A stretch of DNA of 64,000 nucleotides from JBDLRH01 sp039800165 (GTDB taxonomy: Bacteria; Pseudomonadota; Gammaproteobacteria; Burkholderiales; Burkholderiaceae_C): positions 1 to 64,000 of the forward strand of contig JBDLRH010000011.1 of assembly GCA_039800165.1 (NCBI GenBank), read 5' to 3'. This document shows, piece by piece, positions 25,399 to 33,240 of this stretch. A model generated the notes under the pieces. It was given only the letters and a program-made list of their open reading frames with translations. It was not told the DNA's origin and made no database searches. Numbering within the stretch: the first letter of the stretch is position 1; the number at the start of each line of letters is the position of its first letter. Both the position numbers and the translations under genes were made by a program.

Positions 25399-26234
25399 CG
25401 GTGATTGCATTCGTGGGCAGCGTCTTTTCCCCCTACTACGCCTGGTCGCGCCGACGCGGCAGCGCCGACCCCGAGCAGCACTGCGCGCTGAACGTGGCGC
25501 TGTACAGCCGCCACCAGCGCCGCTGGACGATGACCGAGCGCGGCGCGCGCCACTGCGTGCGCGACCGCCACAGCTTCACCATCGGTCCGAGCCGGCTGCG
25601 CTGGGACGGCCAGAGCCTGCACATCGACATCCATGAAGTGGGCATGCCGATCCCGCACCCCGTGCGCGGTCGCCTGCGCATCACGCCGCAGCGCCTGTTT
25701 GACTTCAGCACGCCGATCGACCGGCTGGGCCGTCACCGCTGGGGGCCGATCGCGCCCGGCGCGCGCATCGAGGTCGACCTGCATGCGCCTGCACAGCGCT
25801 GGAGCGGCAGCGCCTACCTCGACTCCAACGAGGGCGACGAGCCGATCGCGCACGCCTGCCGCGAGTGGGACTGGTCGCGCAGCCCGCTGGCGGATGGCAG
25901 CACCGCAGTGCTGTACGACGTTCAGCACGACGACGGCCGCGACCATCTGCTGGCCCTGCGCTTCGGTACTGACGGCTCGGTCTCGTCTTTTGACGCGCCG
26001 CCGCGCCAGGCCATGCCGCGCACCCTGTGGCGCATCGAGCGGCGCATGCGCAGCGAGGCGCCGGTGCAGGAGATCGAGCGCCTGGAAGACACGCCTTTTT
26101 ACGAACGCAGCCTGCTGCGCGCCCGGCTGCTGGGCGAGACGGTCACCACCTTCCACGAAACACTGAACGTGCCGCGGCTGGTGTCGCCCATCGTGCAGTC
26201 CTTGTTGCCGTGGCGCATGCCGCGGCGCCCCTGA
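25308..26234 (+). CDS. crtC: Acyclic carotenoid 1,2-hydratase CrtC (start codon unresolved)
   Basis: Adds water to the psi end of neurosporene or lycopene. The conserved N-terminal region GGYLWWYVDALSDDG, FVGSVFSPYY and the C-terminal PFYERSLLRARL match CrtC, and the frame is open to 26234. No ATG, GTG or TTG occurs in this frame between 25029 and the conserved GGYLWWYVDAL block; the first later GTG (about 25401) would delete that block. An ATG sits one frame off at 25306, directly before a run of four G (25308-25311). One extra G would give M-G-A-P-R-F-D-Q-P-V-A-R-G-G, a normal CrtC start. Either a real 1-bp deletion, a sequence error or an unusual start is possible. Confidence 0.85.
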   Translation, partial: GAPRFDQPVARGGYLWWYVDALSDDGRFGLTVIAFVGSVFSPYYAWSRRRGSADPEQHCALNVALYSRHQRRWTMTERGARHCVRDRHSFTIGPSRLRWDGQSLHIDIHEVGMPIPHPVRGRLRITPQRLFDFSTPIDRLGRHRWGPIAPGARIEVDLHAPAQRWSGSAYLDSNEGDEPIAHACREWDWSRSPLADGSTAVLYDVQHDDGRDHLLALRFGTDGSVSSFDAPPRQAMPRTLWRIERRMRSEAPVQEIERLEDTPFYERSLLRARLLGETVTTFHETLNVPRLVSPIVQSLLPWRMPRRP

Positions 26235-26298
26235 TCCATGCCGTCCACCCAGTTCCGTGGGGCGACAGATACATATTTGACGAGCCTGACCGGCCATG

Positions 26299-26342
26299 CG
26301 TCACTTTTGTTTGACACAACTTATTGTCAATCTAAAATGACT
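26299..26342 (+). promoter_or_regulatory. pucBA promoter with tandem PpsR-type half-consensus sites
   Basis: Two near-consensus sites, CGT-N12-ACA (26299-26316) and TGT-N12-ACT (26325-26342), are separated by 8 bp, the spacing reported for paired CrtJ/PpsR palindromes. A sigma70-like promoter, TTGACA at 26311-26316 and TAAAAT at 26333-26338 (16-bp spacer), is embedded in them. The leader to pucB is about 100 nt; nothing else is evident in 26235-26448. Confidence 0.6.
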
Positions 26343-26448
26343 ATCGCCTGTGTCTGGGTTCTTCGACGCCGGTTTTGCAGCCATGCGGGCTGCGGAAACC
26401 CTCGTGCGGGTCCAGCACGTGAAGTACTTCCTTCCAAGGAGAAACGCG

Positions 26449-26601
26449 ATGTCTGATAAAGACAAAGTGTGGCCTACCGGTTTGACCGAGGCCGAGTCGG
26501 AGGAGATCCACCGACACTTGATCCAGGGAACGCAGATCTTCGGCATGATTGCTGCCTTCGCGCACCTTCTTGCCTACATCTACTCGCCTTGGCTCAAGTA
26601 A
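26449..26601 (+). CDS. pucB: LH2 light-harvesting beta polypeptide PucB
   Basis: Beta subunit of the peripheral antenna. The 50 residues show the N-terminal segment WPTGLTEAESEEIHRHLIQG, one membrane helix with the bacteriochlorophyll ligand His in FAHLLAYIYSPWL, and the typical short C-terminus. ATG 26449 has a strong ribosome binding site (AAGGAG, 8 bp upstream). It is paired with pucA, 12 bp downstream, and preceded by a PpsR-type promoter. Confidence 0.96.
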   Translation: MSDKDKVWPTGLTEAESEEIHRHLIQGTQIFGMIAAFAHLLAYIYSPWLK

Positions 26602-26613
26602 GGAGGACACAGC

Positions 26614-26811
26614 ATGATCTACGGAAAAATCTGGTGTGTCGTGAAGCCCTCGGTGGGCATTCCCCTCTTTCTCGCCGCGGTTGCGGTGGGATCGTTCAGC
26701 GTCCATCTCGCGATCGCGACCAACACGACGTGGGTGAAGGGCTTCCTGAACGGGGGCAACAAGGCAGTGGCTGCGGCTCCAGCCGAAGCGGCTGCGCCCG
26801 CCAAGAAGTAG
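26614..26811 (+). CDS. pucA: LH2-type light-harvesting alpha polypeptide PucA (LH3-like Phe-Leu pair)
   Basis: Alpha subunit of the peripheral antenna, 65 residues. It begins MIYGKIWCVVKPSVGIPLF, has a membrane helix with the bacteriochlorophyll His in FSVHLAIATNTTW, and ends with an Ala/Pro/Lys tail. Counting from this His, the residues at +13 and +14 are Phe and Leu (VKGFLNGG). In well-studied antennae these positions are Tyr-Trp or Tyr-Tyr in B800-850 and Phe-Leu in blue-shifted B800-820 (LH3). Strong ribosome binding site AAGGAGG. Confidence 0.95.
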   Translation: MIYGKIWCVVKPSVGIPLFLAAVAVGSFSVHLAIATNTTWVKGFLNGGNKAVAAAPAEAAAPAKK

Positions 26812-26833
26812 CGGCGGGACCTTGCCATGTGTG

Positions 26834-26859
26834 GGGCTGGGGCGGCGACGCTCCGGCCC
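26834..26859 (+). promoter_or_regulatory. Hairpin downstream of pucA
   Basis: A 10-bp stem with two G-U pairs (26834-26843 with 26850-26859, 6-nt loop) follows pucA by 22 bp and is followed by a short T-run (TGATTTTG). It probably separates abundant pucBA mRNA from weaker pucC read-through. The rest of 26812-26992 shows nothing else. Confidence 0.5.
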
Positions 26860-26992
26860 TGCCTGATTTTGCGATGCGCTGCGCGCTGCGTCACCGGGTC
26901 TGCGCCCAGGCGCCGGGCTTGCACTGCGCTGCCGCCTTCACTGTCCGGCGCGCTGTCCGCCGCATTCTCCGCCTGAGCGCCAGCTTCACGCC

Positions 26993-28375
26993 ATGAGCCG
27001 CCTGAGCCAGAAGTTTGCCGGTGCCTGGACCACCTGGGGGCTGCGCTTTCTTCCCTTTGCCGATGCGGCGTCGCCCGACCTGCCGCTGCCGCGCCTGTTG
27101 CGCCTGTCGCTGTTCCAGGTGTCGGTGGGCATGGCCTTGGTGCTGCTGGTGGGCACCCTCAACCGGGTGATGATTGTCGAGCTCAAGGTGCCCGCATCGC
27201 TGGTGGCGGTGATGGTGGCCATGCCGCTGCTGTTTGCGCCGTTTCGCGCGCTGGTGGGCTTTCGCTCCGACCACCACCGCTCCGAGCTCGGCTGGCGCCG
27301 GGTTCCCTACATCTGGATGGGCACGCTGATGCAGTTCGGCGGCCTGTCGATCATGCCGTTTGCGCTGCTGGTGCTCGCGGGCGCAGGCCAGTCGGCCAGC
27401 GCGCCGACCTGGGTGGGTCAGCTCAGCGCGGCGATTGCCTTCTTTCTGGTGGGGGCGGGCCTGCACACGGTGCAGACCGTCGGGCTGGCGCTGGCCACCG
27501 ACCTCGCGCCGCCCGAGGACCATCCCAAGGTGGTCGGTTTCATGTACGTGATGCTTCTGGTGGGCACCATTGGCAGCGCCTTCGTGTTTGGCGATTTTCT
27601 GTCCGAGTACAGCCCGGGGCGGCTGATCCAGGTGATCCAGGCCGCGGCGATCATGACGCTGGTGCTCAATGTGGCGGCGATCTGGAAGCAGGAGGCGCGC
27701 AGCCGCTCGCGCAAGCCCCGGCCCGGCGATGCCTCCGAGCAGGCTTCGTTTGTGGCTGCCTGGCGCGGCTTCAGCACCGGGGGGCACACCACGCGACGCC
27801 TGTGGGCCATCGCCCTGGGCACCATGGCCTTCACCATGGAAGACGTCCTGCTCGAGCCCTACGGCGGCGAGATCCTCGGGCTGAGTGTGTCCTCCACCAC
27901 CTACCTCACCGCAACGCTGGCGCTGGGCGGCCTGATCGGCTTTGCCTGGGCCTCGCGGGTGCTCGGTCGCGGCGCCGACCCGTACCGCATGGCATCGGCC
28001 GGCGTGCTGGTGGGCGTGCCGGCATTCATCTGCGTGATCGTGGCCGCGCCGCTGCAGGCGCCCCTGGTCTTTGTGCTCGGCACTTTCCTGATTGGTCTGG
28101 GTGGCGGGCTGTTCGGCCACGGCACGCTGACGGCCACCATGCGCGCCGCGCCGCCCGGTCAGGCCGGACTGGCGCTGGGCGCGTGGGGCGCCGCGCAGGC
28201 GACGGCGGGGGGCTTGGCCATGGCACTGGGCGGCCTGCTGCGTGACGTGATAGCCTTGCCCTGGGGTGCGCTTGCCGGCTACGAAGCGGTGTACGCGATC
28301 GAGCTGCTGCTGTTGCTGGCCACCCTGTTCGTGATGCGGCCGATGTTGAGCCGTCGTGTGTCAACTTCCGCCTGA
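26993..28375 (+). CDS. pucC: LH2 assembly protein PucC (BCD/MFS family)
   Basis: Twelve-helix membrane protein of the bacteriochlorophyll delivery family, needed to assemble LH2. It has the FLPFADAASPDLPLPRLLRLSLFQ start, the GTLNRVMIVEL motif and the RVPYIWMGTLMQFGGL segment shared by PucC/LhaA. The 460 residues are typical. It lies directly behind pucBA, which supports PucC rather than LhaA; a second, LhaA-type copy lies at 35.3-36.7 kb. Confidence 0.93.
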   Translation: MSRLSQKFAGAWTTWGLRFLPFADAASPDLPLPRLLRLSLFQVSVGMALVLLVGTLNRVMIVELKVPASLVAVMVAMPLLFAPFRALVGFRSDHHRSELGWRRVPYIWMGTLMQFGGLSIMPFALLVLAGAGQSASAPTWVGQLSAAIAFFLVGAGLHTVQTVGLALATDLAPPEDHPKVVGFMYVMLLVGTIGSAFVFGDFLSEYSPGRLIQVIQAAAIMTLVLNVAAIWKQEARSRSRKPRPGDASEQASFVAAWRGFSTGGHTTRRLWAIALGTMAFTMEDVLLEPYGGEILGLSVSSTTYLTATLALGGLIGFAWASRVLGRGADPYRMASAGVLVGVPAFICVIVAAPLQAPLVFVLGTFLIGLGGGLFGHGTLTATMRAAPPGQAGLALGAWGAAQATAGGLAMALGGLLRDVIALPWGALAGYEAVYAIELLLLLATLFVMRPMLSRRVSTSA

Positions 28376-28413
28376 GCTTGCGGCGGTCTTTAGGTTTCTT
28401 CCAGGAGCTTCGA

Positions 28414-28500
28414 ATGAAAACCCATCACATCCTGATCCTGATCTTCGCGCTGGGCGCCGTCTTCATGATCGCCAACTGGCTCAACCGCCCGCGCAAGTGA
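28414..28500 (+). CDS. 28-residue putative membrane microprotein after pucC
   Basis: A short ORF with a good ribosome binding site (AGGAG at 28402-28406, 7 bp before ATG). The product begins MKTHH, has a hydrophobic helix of about 15 residues (ILILIFALGAVFMIA), then NWLNRPRK. This positive C-terminal end predicts a cytoplasmic C-terminus. It starts 38 bp after pucC and is followed by a hairpin, so it is probably the last gene of the puc operon. I recognise no family. Small single-helix subunits occur in some LH2 and RC-LH1 complexes, but a link here is only inference. Confidence 0.6.
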   Translation: MKTHHILILIFALGAVFMIANWLNRPRK

Positions 28501-28506
28501 TGTTCG

Positions 28507-28526
28507 CGGGCTTGCGTACAAGCCCG
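28507..28526. terminator. Hairpin between puc and crtB (convergent)
   Basis: CGGGCTTG (28507-28514) and CAAGCCCG (28519-28526) form a perfect 8-bp stem with a CGTA loop in the 56-bp gap between the small ORF and the convergent crtB. No T-run on either strand; probably a bidirectional transcription barrier. Confidence 0.55.
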
Positions 28527-28556
28527 TCGTGAAGCCACTTCGGCCTGTGATGCGTC

Positions 28557-29693
28557 TCAGGCCATTTGCGTGCCGTCGCGCTGCGGCACGCGTCGCCGTT
28601 CATGCCATTCGCGGCGCACCGTCTCGCGCCGCTCGAACAGCTCCAGCAACCATTCGATGCGGTGCGGCATCGCCCGGTTCGGGAACATCCCCGGGCCCCG
28701 GATCGCCGCGGTTGCAAGGCCTGCCTCGGCCTCGCTGAGCTCACAGCCTTCCAGCAAAAAGCGCACTGCCTGCAGCGGCTGCGGCGGGTTGGGCTGCGCG
28801 TAGATCCAGCCCGACTGCGTCCAGGCGCTCGCCAGCAGCATCAGCTTGCGCGGAGTACTCACCACCGTGCGGCGGCTGACCGAGTCCAGGCCGTCACGAC
28901 GCAGCTGATGGCCGATCTCTGCATAAATGCAGCTTGCCGCACAGATGGCGGCACGGCAGTCGGCGGGCAGCTCGGCAATGCCGGGCTGCGCCTGGCGGTA
29001 CAGGCGGTCGGCCTCGTCCAGCAGCCGCGCCACCACCGAGCGCAACGCGGGCGTGGGTTGCGGGTTGGCGAGCCACGCGTCGGCGTCGATGCCGGCTTCA
29101 CGCATCCATGCGCGCGGCAAGTACAGCCGGCCAAGCGCCGCGTCTTCGCCCACATCGCGCGCGATGTTGGTCAACTGCATGGCGATGCCGAGCTCGCAGG
29201 CGCGCGCCAGCGTCTGCGCCTCGCGTGGCCCCATGATCCAGCACATCATCGCGCCCACGCTGCCGGCCACGCGCGCGCCGTAGCCGTGCACCTCTTCCAG
29301 CGTTTCGTAGCGGCGCTGCGCTGCGTCCCAGGCAAAGCCGTCGATCAGTGCGTCCAGCAATGGCCGGGGTAGCGCATGCTGCTGCACCACGAGGCTGAGC
29401 GCATGGTCCTCCACCAGATCGGCGGGGGTGCCGGCATAGATGCGGTCGAGCCGATCGGTGAGCTCGGCCACACCCGCAGCGCCGGTGCTGCCGCGCTCGG
29501 CGGCCTCGTCCACACAGTCATCCGCGACACGGCAAAACGCGTACAGCGCAATTGCCGGTGCGCGCACCCGCGGTGGCAGCAGGCGGCTGGCGGCAAAGAA
29601 GGTCTTGGAGCCGCCGCGCATCAGGGCCACGCAGGCCTGCAGGTCGGCGCTGGCCAGGCCTTCGGTGGGCGCGGAGGCCGGATCAGCGGACAT
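28557..29693 (-). CDS. crtB: Phytoene synthase CrtB
   Basis: Condenses two geranylgeranyl diphosphates to phytoene. The Asp-rich substrate motifs are DDCVDE (Asp58, Asp59, Asp62) and NIARDVGED (from about 176), and the YCRVAD-type segment appears as YAFCRVADD. The 378 residues exceed the usual 310-350 by a C-terminal extension (WLLELFERRETVRREWHERR region). It is the last gene of the 14-gene minus-strand run and overlaps crtI by 11 bp. Confidence 0.94.
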   Translation of the reverse strand: MSADPASAPTEGLASADLQACVALMRGGSKTFFAASRLLPPRVRAPAIALYAFCRVADDCVDEAAERGSTGAAGVAELTDRLDRIYAGTPADLVEDHALSLVVQQHALPRPLLDALIDGFAWDAAQRRYETLEEVHGYGARVAGSVGAMMCWIMGPREAQTLARACELGIAMQLTNIARDVGEDAALGRLYLPRAWMREAGIDADAWLANPQPTPALRSVVARLLDEADRLYRQAQPGIAELPADCRAAICAASCIYAEIGHQLRRDGLDSVSRRTVVSTPRKLMLLASAWTQSGWIYAQPNPPQPLQAVRFLLEGCELSEAEAGLATAAIRGPGMFPNRAMPHRIEWLLELFERRETVRREWHERRRVPQRDGTQMA

Positions 29694-31224
29694 GGCTTGC
29701 CTCGGGCAGCACCGACTCGAGTGCCTTGGCCGACATCAGCACGCCGGGCACGCCGGCACCGGGGTGGGTGCTGGCACCCACCATGAACAGGCCCTGCACA
29801 TCCTCGCTGCGGTTGTGCGGACGGAACCACGCGCTTTGCAGCAGCAGCGGCTCGAGGCCAAAGCCGGCGCCCTTGTACGACCACAGCCGGTCATGAAAGT
29901 CCTGCGGGGTCACGACCTTGGAGCTGACCACATGTGCCGACAGTCCGGGCAGCACCGTGCGCTCCAGCCGCTCGCAGACCGCCTGCCGGTAGGTCTCGGC
30001 GTGCGCGGCCCAGTCGGTGCCGCTGTCCAGATGCGGTACCGGCGACAGCGCATAGAAGGTGTCGCCGCCGGGCGGAGCCAGTGCCGGGTCGGTGGCGGTG
30101 GGCCGGTGCAGGTACAGGCTGAAGTCTTGTGACAGGTGCTTGCGCTTGAAGATGTCGGTCAGCAGTTCGCGGTAGCGCGGCCCCAGCACCATCATGTGGT
30201 GCGGCACGTCCTCGTAGCGGCGGTTGGTGCCGAAGTACCAGACGAACAGGCCCATGGAGTAGCGGCCGCGGTCGATGCGCGCATTGGTCCAGTGCGGGCG
30301 GTGCTGCGGCTCCACCAGGTAGCGGTAGGTCCAGGCCGAATCGGCATTGCTGACCACGATGTCGGCCGGGATGAATTCGCCGCTGGCCAGCTCGACGCCC
30401 CTTGCGCGGCCGCCCTCGACGCGGATGCGCGTGACCGCGCGGTTGCACTCCACGCCCACGCCACGCTCGGCCAGCAGATCCACCAGCCCCTGCACGATGG
30501 CGCCGGTGCCACCCATGGCCGAGTGCACGCCCCAGTTGCGCTCCAGCGAATGGATCAGTGAATAGGCGCAGGTCACGGCAAACGGGTTGCCGCCGATGAG
30601 CAGCGGATGAAAGCTCATCACGATGCGCAGCTTGGGGTGCTTCAGGTGCTGCGCCACCAGGCTGTAGATGGTGCGCCAGGCCTGCATGCGCGCAAAGCCC
30701 GGTATCGCCTTGATCAGGTCGCTGAAGCGGTCGAAGGCAATCGAGCCCATGCCCTCAAAGCCGATGGTGCGGCACTTCTCGGCAGCGGCCATCAGGCGAT
30801 GGAAGCCCGGCACGTCCGACGGGCTGAACTTCGCGATCTGCGCCTCCATCGCCGGCACGTCCGCGCTGTAGTCGAAGTGCGTGCCGTCGTCGAAGCGGAT
30901 GCGGTAGAAAAACGGCTCCATGCGCCGCAGGTCGATGTCATCGGCCATGCGGCGGCCACACATCGCCCACAGCTCCTCCAGCATGAAGGGTGCGGTGATG
31001 ATGGTCGGACCGGCGTCAAAGGTGAAGCCGTCCTGGCGGTGCACATAGGCGCGGCCGCCGGGCGCGTCGAGCTTTTCCAGCACGCGCACGCGCCAGCCGC
31101 GGCAGCTCAGGCGGATCGCGGCGGCCAGCCCGCCAAAGCCGCTGCCGATCACCACCGCCAGGGGCGCCTGGGTGGTGGGCAGCGCGGGCGTGCTGCGCTC
31201 GTCGAGTGCGCGAAAGGCGTTCAT
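29683..31224 (-). CDS. crtI: Phytoene desaturase CrtI
   Basis: FAD enzyme that converts phytoene to neurosporene or lycopene in several steps. It has the N-terminal Rossmann motif VIGSGFGGLAAAIRL, DAGPTIITAPFMLEELW, and the C-terminal motif GLFMVGASTHPGAGVPGVLMSA, all diagnostic of bacterial CrtI. Length 513 residues. It begins 17 bp after puhE, too close for its own promoter, so it is probably transcribed from upstream genes in this run. Confidence 0.95.
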   Translation of the reverse strand: MNAFRALDERSTPALPTTQAPLAVVIGSGFGGLAAAIRLSCRGWRVRVLEKLDAPGGRAYVHRQDGFTFDAGPTIITAPFMLEELWAMCGRRMADDIDLRRMEPFFYRIRFDDGTHFDYSADVPAMEAQIAKFSPSDVPGFHRLMAAAEKCRTIGFEGMGSIAFDRFSDLIKAIPGFARMQAWRTIYSLVAQHLKHPKLRIVMSFHPLLIGGNPFAVTCAYSLIHSLERNWGVHSAMGGTGAIVQGLVDLLAERGVGVECNRAVTRIRVEGGRARGVELASGEFIPADIVVSNADSAWTYRYLVEPQHRPHWTNARIDRGRYSMGLFVWYFGTNRRYEDVPHHMMVLGPRYRELLTDIFKRKHLSQDFSLYLHRPTATDPALAPPGGDTFYALSPVPHLDSGTDWAAHAETYRQAVCERLERTVLPGLSAHVVSSKVVTPQDFHDRLWSYKGAGFGLEPLLLQSAWFRPHNRSEDVQGLFMVGASTHPGAGVPGVLMSAKALESVLPEASHVR

Positions 31225-31241
31225 GGGCTTGCGGGGAAGGC

Positions 31242-32114
31242 TCAGCCCTGGTCGGACTTGATGGGCGCCGTCACCAGGACAGCGGGCATGACCGGCACCT
31301 GCGGCACCGGCATGGCAGGCACGGCCACGGACGCCACGGCGCCGCGTGACAGGGACGAGCGCATTGCCCAGCCCCACAGCCGCTGCAGCGGCAGCGGAAA
31401 CACCATCAGCAGGTGCTCGATGATGGCGAGACCGAGCAGCGAGGCCAGCAACACCCAGCCGGTGCTCATGGCCACCGAGCCGGTGAAGGCGAGCCACACC
31501 ACCCAGGCCCATGCCACCAACGCTACCGTGACCGAGGCGATGAAGAAGGCGCTGATGCGACCGCTGCGGAAGTAGCTTGCAAGGTAGCGCAAATGTTCGG
31601 GCAGGTACTGCGCGCCGACTTCGGGCACGCCGAAGTACAGGTTGAGCTTGGCGCTCAGGCGCATGCACCACAGAAGCGCAAAGGTGCACAGCGCCACATG
31701 GCTGGGCTGGCCCTGTTGCAGCAGCCACAGCACGCCGAAGTTCCCCGCCAGCACCAGCTCGTGGTGCAGCACCGCCTGCAGCGACTGCGCAAAGCGCGCC
31801 GAGCCCTGGCTGCCCGGGGCCAGCACTTCGCGCCGCGGGCCGGTGATCACGCCGCTCAGAAAGGCGAACTCATGCCAGCCCCACATCGCGATCACGCTGG
31901 CGAACGCCACATACGCGCCGATCACCGAGGGCTGGCCCATGCTCCACCATGCGCCCCACAGGCTGGCCAGCAGCAGCGCGCTCATGCCGGTCATGCGAAG
32001 GCCCAGGCTGCGGCCCGGCCTGCGCACCAGCCACAGGATGGCGCCGGTGCCAAACCACCAGCACAGCAGCGCAAACAGCGCCGGCGCCAGGGTGGAGCCC
32101 ACGAAATCGCTCAT
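31242..32114 (-). CDS. puhE: Photosynthetic complex putative assembly protein PuhE
   Basis: Polytopic membrane protein (about seven helices in 290 residues) of the PuhE family (DUF3623), implicated in RC-LH1 assembly or bacteriochlorophyll use. Recognisable segments include WGWHEFAFLSGVITGP, HHELVLAGNFGVLW and MRLSAKLNLYFGVPE. The C-terminal 35 residues are Pro/Val/Ala-rich. I start it at ATG 32114; a TTG one codon upstream is not favoured. It lies between acsF and crtI. Confidence 0.88.
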   Translation of the reverse strand: MSDFVGSTLAPALFALLCWWFGTGAILWLVRRPGRSLGLRMTGMSALLLASLWGAWWSMGQPSVIGAYVAFASVIAMWGWHEFAFLSGVITGPRREVLAPGSQGSARFAQSLQAVLHHELVLAGNFGVLWLLQQGQPSHVALCTFALLWCMRLSAKLNLYFGVPEVGAQYLPEHLRYLASYFRSGRISAFFIASVTVALVAWAWVVWLAFTGSVAMSTGWVLLASLLGLAIIEHLLMVFPLPLQRLWGWAMRSSLSRGAVASVAVPAMPVPQVPVMPAVLVTAPIKSDQG

Positions 32115-32130
32115 CAAGGGCAGCGGCGGG

Positions 32131-33240
32131 TTACCACACCGGTTGCACGCGGATCTGCTGGGGCAGCTCGCGATGGCGCACCGGGATCAGGAACATGCGG
32201 GCGAAGGTCAGCGCGGCCGACGCGGCATGCCGCGCCTGACCCAGCAGGCCGAGCAAGCCGCCGCGCGCCTTGGCCTCGGCGTGTCCGACGGCGGCCACCA
32301 CAAGCTGGTCCATGCCGGCGCGAAAGGCAGGGTGATCGATGTCCAGCTCGACCGGGAACACCTGCGCCGAGATCTCCGAGGTCAGGCGGAACACCTCGTA
32401 GCCGTAGGCGCTCGAGTCCAGCCCCATTGCCTGGTGCATCAGCGGCCGCGTGTGGTCGCGCACGTACATCGTGGTGTACACCGCCAGCGTGAAGAAGCGG
32501 ATCCACAGCTTGTTCAGGCCGCTCAGCAGCTCGGGCTGCGCGCGCATCATCAGCGCGAACGACTCGCCATGGCGGAACTCGTCGTTGCACCAGCGTTCGA
32601 ACCAGCGAAAGATCGGGTGAAAGCGCTTGTCCGGGTGCCGCTCGAGCTGGCGGTAGATGGTGATGTAGCGCGCGTAGCCGATCTTCTCGGACAGGTAGGT
32701 GGCGTACAGGATGTATTTGGGCTTGAAGTAGGTGTATTGCTTCTGCTTCTTCAGGCCGCCGAGGTCGATACCGAGGTCGAAGTCCTTCAGCGCCGAGTTG
32801 ATGAAGCCCGCATGACGCGACTCGTCGCGTGCCATGAAGCGCATCAGCGCCTTGATGTCGGGGTTGGTGACGCGCTTCTGGATCTCGTTGTACAGGATGC
32901 AGCCCGAGAACTCCGAGGTGCACGAACTGATCAGGAAGTCGAGGAACTCCTGTCGCAGCTCGGGCGACAGGCGGGGCATCAGCGTGCGCACCTCTTCGGC
33001 GAAGGCGTCATCGCGCTGGAAGTGGTCGTGGTTGTTGTCGCCCTCGTACTCGGCCAGCATCTTGTCCCACTCTTCGCGTACCGAAGACACGTCAAAGCGG
33101 TCCATGGCATCGAAGTCGGTGGTGTAGAAGCGCGGCGTGAGCATGGTGCTCTTGGTCGCCTTGGCCATCGCATCGGCCGAGTTCTCGACCGACTCGATCA
33201 GCAGCGCGACATGGTCGTGCTCGAGTGTGGTGGTGCTCAT
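32131..33240 (-). CDS. acsF: Aerobic Mg-protoporphyrin IX monomethyl ester cyclase AcsF
   Basis: Oxygen-dependent cyclase that forms the fifth ring of (bacterio)chlorophyll. It is a diiron protein: the two conserved metal-binding segments appear as FSGCILYNEIQ...DESRHAGF and NDEFRHGESFALMM. The 369 residues match AcsF of purple bacteria. No bchE (anaerobic cyclase) is seen in the window. The gene lies inside the puh group, overlapping puhC by 4 bp. Confidence 0.96.
   Translation of the reverse strand: MSTTTLEHDHVALLIESVENSADAMAKATKSTMLTPRFYTTDFDAMDRFDVSSVREEWDKMLAEYEGDNNHDHFQRDDAFAEEVRTLMPRLSPELRQEFLDFLISSCTSEFSGCILYNEIQKRVTNPDIKALMRFMARDESRHAGFINSALKDFDLGIDLGGLKKQKQYTYFKPKYILYATYLSEKIGYARYITIYRQLERHPDKRFHPIFRWFERWCNDEFRHGESFALMMRAQPELLSGLNKLWIRFFTLAVYTTMYVRDHTRPLMHQAMGLDSSAYGYEVFRLTSEISAQVFPVELDIDHPAFRAGMDQLVVAAVGHAEAKARGGLLGLLGQARHAASAALTFARMFLIPVRHRELPQQIRVQPVW

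Noticed and set aside
26311..26330. Everted repeat TTGACA-N8-TGTCAA in the puc promoter as an operator
   Set aside because: The half-sites point outward relative to the PpsR consensus; the repeat results from the inner halves of the two tandem near-consensus sites.
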